From positions 10,245,701 to 10,309,700 of the forward strand of contig OX387607.1 in assembly GCA_947568835.1 (NCBI GenBank): a stretch of DNA of 64,000 bases. The letters run 5' to 3'. Below, piece after piece: positions 52,056 to 62,639 of this stretch (positions are counted from its first letter, which is position 1; each line of letters opens with the position of its first letter). The DNA comes from Protonemura montana (Eukaryota; Arthropoda; Insecta; Plecoptera; Nemouridae). The notes below the pieces were generated by a model. That model was not told where the DNA came from, searched no databases, and saw only the letters and a list, made by a program, of their open reading frames with translations. Position numbers and translations under genes: made by a program.

Positions 52056-52659
52056 CGAAAATACATACCTAGTTAGTTAAAAGAAATTCAAGATAGATAT
52101 TGTGCAAAGTTTTTCGTGGAATTTTCCTGAAAACTGATGCTGTACAGAAGCTTTTAGAAGCTAAAAAATGGCAACAATAAGTTTTAGTGTGAAACTGTGA
52201 GAGTAAAAAGTGTCCACAGATAGAATTGAAAGGATCGAAGTTGATATCTTTATTTACTAAATAAAATAAAAATGTGTAATGGTTGTGCTTTGGTATATAA
52301 ATCTGTATGGCTTTATATTTCTTCTATCGTAAATATCTATATACTTGAGAACAATGATGTACATAGCGAAAATAACAACAAAAAAACTATGCAAAGAACG
52401 CAAGAATAGTGTAGTTTACATGATACAAACACCCCTTTTATCTTCATTTTATCATACTTTGCAGTTTGCATCTCCTTTTCCAGCCTCCAGTAGGGTCGTT
52501 AGGAGAAATGACCATCCTTTTTTCCAGCAATACGATACCCGTTCTCGGTGACTTTCAACTTTCTTGTCAAGCTACCACCACTTTCCTATTCGATGCAACA
52601 AATTACTAGGTTTCTAGAAGGGTGAGAAATGAGAAGCTCATTTAACTTATTGCCGTGTA

Positions 52660-53030
52660 CAGTCACCGCCCGCGAGAGTAGATACCAGCCGAAGGACTGC
52701 CTCCCCCCCCCCCCCCCCTCGCATTACTAAGAACTCAGCAATGCAATTTCAATTAAGATTTTAGTGGCAGGATTTCTAAAATCTTATTATATTTGCAAAA
52801 TAATCCCAAGGTTGTTAATCTTAATAGAAAAATTCCTATAATAGCTCGAAAAACAAAAGATCTTGGCACGTAGGACGTGTACGAGCAAAAGGATAATAGC
52901 CGACAACAGCGGAGATGATTTGTAGAGTCTTTTTTTAAATGACAATTGACCCGTATGTGACCCCAAAACGACCGGTGGCGCTTCTGCCGGGAAATTATGT
53001 TTTCTAGTTGAACAGAGTATAGTTCAGTAG
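52660..53030 (+). repeat. Dispersed repeat family D, copy 3
   Basis: It contains CACCGCCCGCGAGAGTAGAT, GAAGGACTGCCTCCC running into a C16 tract, GCCGACAACAGCGGAGATGA, GTATGTGACCCCAAAACGAC and CGGTGGCGCTTCTGCCGGGA, ending near GAACAGAGTATAGTTCA. The C run at 52703-52718 expands the short C tract seen at the same place in copy 2. Confidence 0.75.
52703..52718 (+). repeat. Poly(C) tract inside repeat D copy 3
   Basis: Sixteen C bases where the aligned part of copy 2 has only five (ACTGCCCCCAG). Homopolymer growth from a pre-existing short run. Confidence 0.9.
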
Positions 53031-54374
53031 CCAGCCATGAAATTGCATGGAAGACTTACAATCTTTGGACGAAGAAGAAGATTCCTTAGTAATTGCACAA
53101 GAGCGAGAGAGAGGAAAAGGAAATAATTGTTTTCACTTGCGCAATAAATATCCCGCTAACGATAACCAGAAATTTCCGTCTCCTTATACTGATTTCGATA
53201 AAACAATTAAAGTATGTACGTGCACTTGCAGCAAACAATTGGCATTACAAAAACAGTGACGTCTCGTAGTGTATGTTATCTCTCTTTGATCTAAATAGTT
53301 TCTCAGCGTGCAAAAATCATTGCTAAAGGGTGTGATTAAATATGAAAACACATAGTTTTAAACTCAGAGCTAATTAAAAGCCCAAAGTAACTATCAATTT
53401 CAGAAGTTTCTCCAATTATAAATTAGTACCTTCAGCTTGCAAAGTCATACAAAAACTATTAACTTCAATCTTTATCAAGTACTAAATGTTTCCAAGCAAA
53501 ATGAAGGAATACAAGTAATCAATCAAATCAATACTTTTTTGCACTAAAATGACCGGTAATATAAATCGTAGGTAATCGAATGTGTATCTACCAAACTCCA
53601 AGATTCTCAAACGATAGATTTATATATAAATAACGGACTGTAAAGATACAATAAAGTAAGAACTGTAAACATCTTTGATCCGTGTAGTAGTTTTGATCGA
53701 GAACATTGACAAAATGACCTCATTTCCATTCTATCTGAGAAGCTTTCAGCAGGCTCCGAGATCCCAAGTGCGCACAGAAAATGTGCAGACATCTGGAGTG
53801 GCTTGTAACCATTACAGTACCCAACACAACCTTCAGCAATCTCGGCACCGTGATCTGCTTGTCTGAAGATCAAGAGTGTGTGTAGTTGTCTCACAGTCGC
53901 GTTGCGTCACACATGAATCTCACGCATGAATCGAATGGCATCTATCATAGAAACACATCTATCATTGCTTTGTGCATGGATCATGTGGAGGCTATTATGT
54001 TATGATCATCAATGATATGTACCTCGTATATCAATTAGTCAGTTAGTGATGATTTACTATAGCAAGATTATTAGCTATTACTAGAAAATTAGCAATTCAA
54101 CCTATTGGGAGCGAGGAAATCTGCTTTCCTCTCAACAGTTCTGAGTAATTATATTATTTTCTTGTGTTATGATTTGAGCATTTATAGGGGTTAAATGTAC
54201 CAAAAAATTATAACTATACGATATTTGTTCAATCGAAAAATAAAATAACTACCTACACTTCAAATTGTATGACACAATCATTTTGTCCTCACCTGCAAAC
54301 TAGAATAGGTTGACGCATGCACTAATTTTTATTGGGTTAAAATTTTCCAGAGATTTTCCACCAAATGGAAACAA
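53031..54374. other. No gene seen
   Basis: AT-rich with no domain-bearing frame and no repeat match found. Confidence 0.55.
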
Positions 54375-54631
54375 ATTTAATTTCGTTATTCCTCGCAGAT
54401 TACTCGCATTTGAGGCTGGCTTCCGCACAATTAATCTGTATTAATGCCAACCTAAATGATTAATATACATGCGTAGGTCGTAGTTATTTTACTGTGAGAT
54501 TTGTTTAAAAAAAGACGGCCGCAAGCGTCATCACGTGGCACCTACCGTTATCACTTGTTACTGGCTCGTTTGCTCAGCAGAAAGTTCAACATTAACGCTA
54601 GCTTTCTAACTATATACCTATAAACTCAATG
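54375..54631 (+). repeat. Dispersed repeat family C, copy 3
   Basis: It contains CTCGCAGATTACTCGCATTT, AAGACGGCCGCAAGCGTCAT, GTTACTGGCTCGTTTGCTCA, GCAGAAAGTTCAACATTAAC and GCTAGCTTTCTAACTATA. The 3' 90 bases are closely similar to copy 2. Confidence 0.75.
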
Positions 54632-54888
54632 CTCAGACAAAACTAGGCTGGAGAACTGATTTTAATAATAACACGGTGCAAGTAATATTGGAAAGCGCCA
54701 TCCTCAACTAGATCGTATCGATGTTACGTAATCGACGCCCACGATTCTTGTGCAACCAGGCGACGATATTACCTCTCTTGGTGAGTACAATTGTGTCGTG
54801 AGCGCAGCCGTCGACGACGACGACAGCAAAGTGGATAGGTATGAAGGTATCTCTAAATTTGTTTCATTGGGTTAAAGATTAGATGATT

Positions 54889-55276
54889 ATTGGGGGTTAA
54901 CGACGCACTGTTTTGACATCTGGCCATTTGGCACTGGTCATGGCATCGGTGAATTAGTGGATGATGATGATGAGGATGATAATAAACCTTATCTAGCTTA
55001 GAAGGGTGGAGGGGAAACCCACTGCCAGCATGTAACCTACTCCTGTCGAAGAGCACCAAAGGAAAAAGCAGGATTCCTCCACAAATCCAGAGGCGAGAGG
55101 TTGATAGGCGAGGTGAGTGAAGTAAATGTACAGCTTCAATCTCTCCAACATCTCTCCCGAACAGAACTGGTCATGTGTAAGATGGTCACCCATTCAATAC
55201 CCGACCCAGCGGAGAGTTGCTCAACTTCGGGGATCTCATGAGAGCCGGTGTTACCAACACGCCAAACCATTCTGTC
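54889..55276 (+). repeat. Dispersed repeat family B, copy 4
   Basis: It contains GGTTAACGACGCACTGTTTT, a GATGATGATGATGAGGATGAT run, AACCTACTCCTGTCGAAGAG, GCAGGATTCCTCCACAAATC, CTCTCCCGAACAGAACTGGT and GATGGTCACCCATTCAATAC, then GGTGTTACCAACACGCC. It is collinear with copy 2, and its 3' part matches the 92-bp unit at 12.4 kb. Confidence 0.78.
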
Positions 55277-56937
55277 ACAGTCCCAGCTCTGAACTGTCCC
55301 AATGGTTTTTTAAAACCTCCATCAGTGTGTTTTTTGTCAACAACGTAATCAGCACCAACGGCCCAAGAACTTGGCAAGTTATCGAACTCGACCTTGGACC
55401 AATTTTATTATAATTTGGTTCGATTGTAATCGATTGTAACTAAGTATGGAAGCTTCTGGATGGTGATTTTGATACCTAGCTATCATCGGCTATAGCCGCG
55501 ATACAATCCATGACGCTATCTTGATTGATTGGGTCTTATCTTGATTTTGACCATCACCCATTGATGAAAGTGTGCAAGTAGATATAGAGACTTTATTGGG
55601 CGTTGTTACAATCATTTGCAGTGCGCTACTAGGCAAGAATAGCAATTGTCTGCCCGGATATTGGTATGGGAACTGGATTTGAGTCATGCCAGGAACATAA
55701 ATTGACGATAAATATATATTTTTTTATTTTTTCAGGTACTTTTTTTAATTTTAGACGTAAAATATAACTATTCACGCCCGCGGTAACGATAGAGTTTGGT
55801 ACATTATTATGTTAAATTAACAAATTCACATGATCATTGCATAATGATAATAATAATAGATATAATACAAAAATTAAGCTGAACGCTTAAGACGATGCAG
55901 AGAAAATTTCGCACTTGAATCTGGTTTCGTCGATTGCCAATTTGAACTGATGATTCAAAATGAAATCGTTTTATCCCCAGCCAACAACATCCTCCGCATC
56001 ATCTAAGAGTTAGGAAAATCAAATCCCGAGTTAGTCAAAAAGAAAGCAAAGCAGGATGCAAAACTACTTTATACACATGTGTTTCGTTTCAGCACAAATA
56101 ACAAAAAAGGGGTTCATTTAAATTCCACAATAATAATATAATATTTGCGATTAAGATCGATTTTCAGTCGTTTTTTTTTTGTTATCCGAATTGTTCGAAT
56201 TTTTTGGTTAACCAATTTCTTGCCAATAATTTAATAATATAAAAAAAAGCAAAATAAATACACAAATAATTCACAACCAATCAAAACCGTGAATGAAATT
56301 ACTGAAATGAAATTGGCTCAGTAAAATAATCCTATATCGAGATGGCTTAATTAAAAATAATAGTGGACTAAAATTGTATTTACAAAATAACCGATTCAAA
56401 AGTCCGTTTACTTGGCGTAAGGTCGTTAATTAAATGAGCTGCTTCGACCGAAGATGATATTTAAATGAGGTGACAATGAAAACATACTTTTAACATAAAA
56501 CAAATCAACTCTTTCAATTCATTCGCTGTACACATGGCTTTTGTTAAAACTAATTCGAAGTCTCCGCAATTAGGGCGCGATCGGTGTCACGTAGACAGGT
56601 TCGTTTCGATAACAAGAAGTCGTGATTTGATAATACCTCTTGAGGGAATTCGTCCTAGTCAGTAAGCCTTGCTAACCGGTGCACAGTATTTCGGGGCTAG
56701 CCGTCGAAGAGGGTTGCGTATTAGCCAATCGATTTGACATTCACGACTCGCGCATTTCACGTGATTGAACAAGTTTAGAGCGCGGAAATAATTGATCCCG
56801 TACGCGGTGGTACAGTACCGACACACTCAATTATTAACAAGTCCTATTTTCCGAAGGCACTTTACAATCTTTTTTTTTTAGTTTTAAATTTTAACTCCAG
56901 TAGTCGAATCTACCAAGCAAAGTTTAAGTTTGATTCC

Positions 56938-57010
56938 AGAGATGATCAGCCAATCACCGATGGTGTTTCCAGATTTTTAGAGGTTGTTACCAAAGTGATA
57001 ACAACTTCAT
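56938..57010 (+). repeat. Dispersed repeat family B, copy 5 (3' fragment)
   Basis: CACCGATGGTGTTTCCAGAT, GAGGTTGTTACC and GTGATAACAAC match the last 70 or so bases of copy 2 (31085-31133). The upstream part of the element is absent. Confidence 0.55.
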
Positions 57011-57957
57011 CTCCAATTTTTAGAAGAAAAACTTTTGCTCTGCTTTGTGAATCCGACACAGAAAAGAAAAACAGTTTTAACTGTGGGAGTTCGTTAATTG
57101 GTGTAGCCAATGGCAAACCTCTTCGCAGCATTTCGTTTTTGGCTAAATAAATGGATTTTTTTCTTATATCGTTAAACCCTAAGATTTTCACACTAAACAT
57201 ACGGGGGGATGTGAAAAATGACACAGCCAAAGCATTTGGTTGCCTACAAGCATTTTATAGAGTTCACACATAGATTGGACGAAAACATCGAATCAATATC
57301 TAAGTCTTTTTTTTACAAGAATACGCATGATGGAAAAATGTTGTTATTTTAAAAGGTAGATCTAAGCCAATTTTGTTTAGTTTATTTTTGTGTTTGCTTG
57401 GAAAGGCAAGGGGGGTTGCAAATACGCGTCCCGAAGAACGCCCGAAAAGGGTAGTGACGTAACACAGAAATTGACTCTGTTTAAATTACCTTTGCTAAAT
57501 CTAGGGTGTGATGAAATGCCGAGTTTATAGATCAAATTTAAGCAGTTCTAGATCATTTTAACATTTCTTTTACGCTAATTAAAGCTGTAGAACCTTCCGC
57601 TGTAGGACCTTTCCGTCTCTCGAGGGTTCCAATTGACGTGTGCCTATACTCTGTGGCAGATTTGTATGTAGAATTGTCTTAAGATTTCTGAATGGTTACA
57701 GATGAAGAAGCCTTTCATTGGTTGAGGGTTTAATTGGGGGAATTTATCACAGCCTTTCGCGTGGTGTGGCCTATCGGAACACTTTCATCGTTTAGAAATG
57801 TATTTTAGCTTTATAGCGATAATCGGAGACTATAATCATTCGTTCGCCAGAAGCCAAAGCGGACGTGTAAAATAAGCATTCAAGACACAGTAAGCATCTA
57901 CTTATTATAAGTTTTATGAAAAGTCACAGTATTATTATTTGAATTGTTTTTTTATAA

Positions 57958-57992
57958 TATTTATATATATCCTATTTATATATATATATATC
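57958..57992 (+). repeat. (TA)n microsatellite
   Basis: TTATATATAT and TTATATATATATATAT runs are split by CCTAT. It is AT-rich simple sequence 3' of the SERTA gene. Confidence 0.85.
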
Positions 57993-58120
57993 GTACTAAA
58001 TTTTGTGAAAAAACTGTCACAAAATTATCAGGCAGAATTTTTAAAACACGTAGACTATTCTAGCTTCTAACATTTTATCAATATAATATAATATAGTTTT
58101 TTGTTTCGTTTTCTCTATAT

Positions 58121-58134
58121 CTCTCTCTCTCTCT
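58121..58134 (+). repeat. (CT)7 microsatellite
   Basis: Seven CT units just downstream of the likely polyadenylation site of the SERTA gene (GA on the gene's strand). Confidence 0.9.
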
Positions 58135-58179
58135 AATATAATTGTAACATTCAATTTACGGAAATTCTACTTGCGTGTG

Positions 58180-58654
58180 GACCTCTTTATTTTTATTGTG
58201 AAGTAGACGGCTTGTTTCAAACCAATATTTTGGACCATAGCAATGCATATTAATTGCCCCCTCATCCCCCCCCCCTCCCCCCGTAGCAGAACGCCATTCC
58301 CACGCATAGAGACAAAGTTATTTTCAATCACCCCATCCCATGCGCTGGCCCATAGGCGCCAGCAAACAGTCTCTGGTGTCACAATACAAACATTTCATAC
58401 CTACTAAAAAAAAAAGTCTGAGCATTTACAAATCTGCCTTTCATACTACATGACTCGCAATTAGGCTACTGGAAAAATAATCTCAGCGCGCACGGGACCC
58501 CCTCTGAATGCACCAAACTACCCGAATCGAGTCACGGGAGTCCGTCGAGAGCCGGAGAGCGGGGCGCGGACGTTGAGAAGACATGGCAGTTATCGGGCAA
58601 AACGCCCAGAGGCCCACGTGGCATCACCACGTGGCCCCAATACTATTGTACGGA
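58180..58654 (-). other. Probable 3' UTR of the SERTA gene
   Basis: This is the stretch between the TGA of the SERTA exon and two adjacent polyadenylation hexamers. It holds no reading frame of note. At 58257-58282 the minus strand carries long G runs split by A and TGA, which would lie in the transcript. The 3' end is inferred from the hexamers only, and longer UTR isoforms are possible. Confidence 0.5.
58186..58197 (-). promoter_or_regulatory. Tandem AATAAA polyadenylation signals
   Basis: On the minus strand the sequence reads AATAAAAATAAA: two canonical poly(A) hexamers back to back, about 460 bases past the SERTA stop codon. This is the first strong signal downstream of the stop and is the likely cleavage site region. 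Confidence 0.5.
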
Positions 58655-60360
58655 TCAGGACTCCAGCGAAGTCACGTAATTGTGGTACACCTGCGATTGC
58701 AGCTCCGTGATGGCCGCGTGGGCACACGAGTATTTGCTCGCCTCGGCCGCCATGTTGTTGTTTGTCTCCTGATAACAACAGTCCGTCAACGTTTTACACA
58801 AGCCGTTTTGGTACAGTTTGTACTCCTGCGCGTCGGCGCGAGCCTCGTGCATCAGTGACGACCAGCCCAAGCGTTCAGATATCCGGTTAATTTGCGCTCG
58901 GCGTTCGACCGCCTTGCAGTTTTCTTTCGCCACGAAATCGTCACCCTTCGTGTCCTTGATCTCGGCACTCGACGCGCGTGCCGTCGCGACGCTGCACTCG
59001 TTGCCGGGCGACGCCAAACCCACCGTTCCACAATTCTGACTGCCCACCTCGACACAACTTGTCCGCGACTCTTCTACGCTCAAGAAGCCATAACTCGACG
59101 CTGTCTTGATGTCACTTGGCGACCGCTCGAACGGCCGGGCAATTTTAGGCTGGATATCGTTCGCAAGGGTCATGCTCTCGTACGCGGCGACGGCGAGGGG
59201 GGACGCCGCCTCGAAACGAGCACGTTTGCACGGGGACGCATCGTCCAGGTCCTCGCGCACAAGCTCGTCAAAGCCGAGCAGCTTCGCCTCCACGACGCCG
59301 TCCCGTAACGAGCGGTCGATCGGCATGTCGATAGTGTCGATGTCTACGACGTTCACCTCTTCGTCTTCGTCGTCGTCGATAGACGTAAGCATACGAGGCG
59401 TTGGCGGCATGTAGAACTGGCTCAGGACGTCGTGGATCTCAGAGTCTTCCACCTCTTCGTAGCTGCGTTTCCGCGGGGCTGGCACAACCTCCATCGCCTC
59501 CACGACGTCAATCTTGTCTGTCTGCGGCGGCGAATTCCGGACTGGCTCCACGACGGCAGTCTCCATCAACGCCTCCAGTGGCCGGACTAGGTCCTCGTCA
59601 AACGAGCGCTTCCTTGAAGCACACCTGGTGGCGACATCGTCGATGCTGGCCGACTCGATCATGTTAGCAGGGTTAGCGAGCTCTTCAAGGGGCCTGGACA
59701 GCTCGTCGTCGAGGGAGGTGACATCGACGAGCTCGTCCATGGTCTCCTCGCAGAAACACGACTCCAGCGTGGTCTTTGGGGGGTGCTTGCGGTCCGAGGG
59801 GTAGGGCGACGCGTTCTCTTTATCGGCGTCCGGTTTTAGCCGCGGCACCGACGGGGTCGACTCGGCGCTCGCCGGCTTGCTGGACTCCTCGGCGGCCGGC
59901 TTCGGCGGCTCCTCGCGCAGCACGAACGACTTGTACGAAGGGGTGTAACGAGGGAAGGAATGAATCTGCTGCTTCTCACGGCGTTCTTCTCTTGCCTCCT
60001 TTTGTAATCGCTTCATCGTGTTGTTTATCAACACAGACCGCCTCAGCGAACTCTCCGGATCTTCTATCTTTTTCAACTTGTTTATCGATATCTTGAGCAC
60101 TTTTCTTCGTTCTTCCTTGAGCCGATACTTGGCCGAGATCATAGTTGGCCGCGACTTGTTGAAGGAGGTGTTGTAGCTGCGCGCGTTGCTGGCGCTGAAC
60201 AGCTCATCGTCGTCGCCTCCACTAGCGTCGTGCAGCACGGAGGCTTTCATCCCACCCGGCACCGAGCAGCGCTGACCGGAAGACGCGGCGTTCGCCACTG
60301 CTGCCGACGTCGCCGCCTTCTTTGCGGCTTCCGGTTCGAGTTTCACGCCGCCCGCGACGC
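58655..60360 (-). CDS. tara: SERTA-domain transcriptional co-regulator (taranis-like), 3'-terminal coding exon
   Basis: SERTA proteins are nuclear co-regulators; taranis, the fly member, links cell-cycle control with chromatin regulators. The frame gives 563 residues counted from a GTG (Val) codon at 60346. The SERTA domain is at about residues 78-122, with the typical LRRSVLINNTMKRLQ stretch at 101-115. After it come a basic segment, a Pro/Ser/Glu-rich linker, two RKRS-[FY]-[DE]-E motifs (245 and 292), an acidic run (324-330), KRARF (374-378) and a C-terminal block ending LQSQVYHNYVTSLES. The stop is TGA at 58655-58657. The frame is open only from 60360, where tttcctgcag ending at 60361 forms a good 3' splice acceptor; an in-frame TAA lies about 35 bases upstream. 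So either an upstream exon ending in phase 1 encodes the N terminus, or translation starts at the ATG at 60250 (G at -3). The exon is much richer in GC than its flanks. Domain identification is firm; orthology to taranis rather than another SERTA protein is inferred. Confidence 0.82.
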
Positions 60361-60385
60361 CTGCAGGAAAACCGGAGAGAAAAGA
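60361..60385 (-). other. Predicted 3' splice acceptor of the SERTA exon
   Basis: The minus strand shows a pyrimidine-rich tract followed by tttcctgcag directly before the open exon. The exon would start in phase 1, with GC completing a split codon before Val-Ala-Gly-Gly. The frame on the far side is closed by a TAA about 35 bases away, as expected for an intron. No matching donor or first exon could be fixed in the remaining 3.6 kb. Confidence 0.55.
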
Positions 60386-60854
60386 AAATTAGATCTGGCG
60401 CGAGGAAGTCTTTAGCACTATACGGTTAGCGGGAATCGTAATCATTTCGTTAATTACCACCACGCGCTGGAATACACAGCGTTGCAGTTTGAAGCCACTA
60501 CACTAACTTATTAGCCTTGTATGTTTTTTACATTCACATAAAATTACATAAAAGAGTGTTTCAATCCATCAATTACGCCTCGTCTCTCTTACGTGCCAAC
60601 AAATCGACGCGCAAAATCTTCCTGCTATGTCGCCTTACTGCCTTACGAGACTAACCAAGGACATAATTGCACGAGGACATAGATTAACCCCAGCTACACT
60701 ATAGAGCACCGTAGTTGTTTACACGATACCACGTCCGCAGCACCCTTATCCCCTACCCCCCTGGTGCCCGAGTGTAGTTTAGCCCTAATTTGCTTTCGCC
60801 AGTCAACTTTTGTTGCCACACTACGTAGTCGACCTGGTGCGCAGTGCCCTCAAA

Positions 60855-60883
60855 TACACACACACACACACAACACACACACG
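60855..60883 (+). repeat. (CA)n microsatellite
   Basis: Two CA runs interrupted by one extra A, upstream of the SERTA exon. Confidence 0.9.
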
Positions 60884-61397
60884 GGCACAATTTCCAGAAT
60901 CGATATCACGGAAAACTCGGTACAGATGCACCGGAGATTCACTTTATAGAAACCATTTTATTGGCCTCACTATCTTGTTGATTAAGACTATATAACAATA
61001 TCTCACGACTGGTTTGCCGGTCGGGATAAACTATTACCTCCATAGCGAGCATTGTGAACAGGGAAATATGTATCATTGGGTTTGAATAGACACACAAGAC
61101 CGCACTGAACATTAGCATACACTGAATTCATGATTCCAACTTTCAAAACACCCTCACCCGTTACATATAATAAAAAAAAAACGTCATAACATGTTAAGTC
61201 ATTCGTGCGTTTGGTATTTTACCAGCCGGTAAAATTCAATCAACAAGTGCTAGAATGGAAAGCGTCCGAAGTAGCAGTCAATTGAGTGTGTGTGTTTGCT
61301 CTCGATTTACATATCAAATTAGAGTTAATAAATTCATTTACACCAATAACTAGCACTATTTTACCTGGTTGTTTGAAACGGGAAGGGATATAAGCAT

Positions 61398-61411
61398 GGG
61401 GGGGGGGGGGG
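61398..61411 (+). repeat. Poly(G) tract, 14 bases
   Basis: Uninterrupted G homopolymer. The following 300 bases on the plus strand are also rich in short G runs (about 61620-61720). Confidence 0.9.
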
Positions 61412-62622
61412 CGGCAAACTGTCACAGGTGTTGATGTGTGCGGCGACCCTTTAGTTTAGAGTCTGACTGCATGACGGCCACCAGGGCGACCTGTACCAAG
61501 ACTTGCTTGTGCACCCCAAGTCACCCTGCCACGGTAGTCGGTGCTTACGTGGTAGGAGATGTATGAATAAAACATTCGGGAGCGTCACAGGGCAACTTGA
61601 ACGGGGTTTGCGGCGTTAAGGCAAGGGGGGCGATAGAGGGGTGGTGGTGGTGGAAAGATAGACGGAGATAGAAATATCTAGTGGGGTAGTGAGGCAAGGG
61701 CGGCAGGGAGGGGGGGTCAATGATGTAGGGGCCAGATGTGACAAGACCTCGGCATACTATAGCAGTAATATCATCAGGGCCAGGATGGATTACATTTTGT
61801 AGGAGGAATAGGAATGAGCCTAGGATACCCCCTAGATGAAAAGAATAAAAGCGATTTGTGCCCGCCACGTGATGGAAACTTGTGGGCGTCTGGGTTCTGC
61901 AAAACTACTGTTCATAACACGGCGTGGTTCGGGAGATTTCTCTGTGTTCCGAGAGAAAGAAATAATGAAAATCTTTTCCAGGCCGCGCGATGTGTGTATC
62001 AGGAGGATTTTTGAGTAGAAATATATAGCCTTGTGATTGATTGGTATTTTTCGGGCAGGCACGCCGGCTGCGATATCGATTTCTCCTGCGGCTTCGTGCA
62101 TCACGCCGCTTAATATCAACGTTTGGCGGTTTTTCTTCTTGTTGAAAACTGAGAGGTCTTCTCGTGATGAAAAGAAAATGCGGAATGTATATGAGTGTGT
62201 GTGGAAAAACAAACTGACAACGGCGATCTTGTGAGCTAAACACCACCGTCGCAAATAAATCATTCCTTCCAGTTTTCCTTTCAGATTTTAAGAAATTTAA
62301 ATAATGGGCTACATATTGTAATTTTCTAGCTGTTCCAAGTCAGTCAACGATTTGGAGATAGTTTTCTAACGCATCGAAACTCACAGGATAGCAATGTTAA
62401 AAAATAACGACGACACCTTCCGGTTTTTATTAACCTCGCTATCAAGTTCGCCCATCTCTGAGTGTCACATTAACTTATGGTTATTATGTGGCTGAACAGA
62501 GACAATGCGGTGAGCTACAGCGCTCGATCAAGTCCATAACCCATTGTGTGTTACAGGTTTTCATATGAACCGACTCGCAGGCCACAACGACAATAAATAA
62601 TAGGAAAAAAAGGACGCACGCA

Positions 62623-62639
62623 GACACACACACACACAT
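62623..62639 (+). repeat. (CA)n microsatellite
   Basis: About eight CA units. Simple sequence. Confidence 0.85.

Larger units (their letters stand above)
55277..58179. other. Downstream flank of the SERTA gene
   Basis: AT-rich, with the repeat B fragment at 56938 and TA/CT microsatellites near the gene's 3' end. No other gene is seen. Confidence 0.55.

Noticed and set aside
58583..60096. Many long plus-strand and off-frame reading frames (for example 58892-59308 and 59776-60096)
   Set aside because: They are antisense or off-frame shadows of the GC-rich SERTA exon, with biased composition and no domain of their own.
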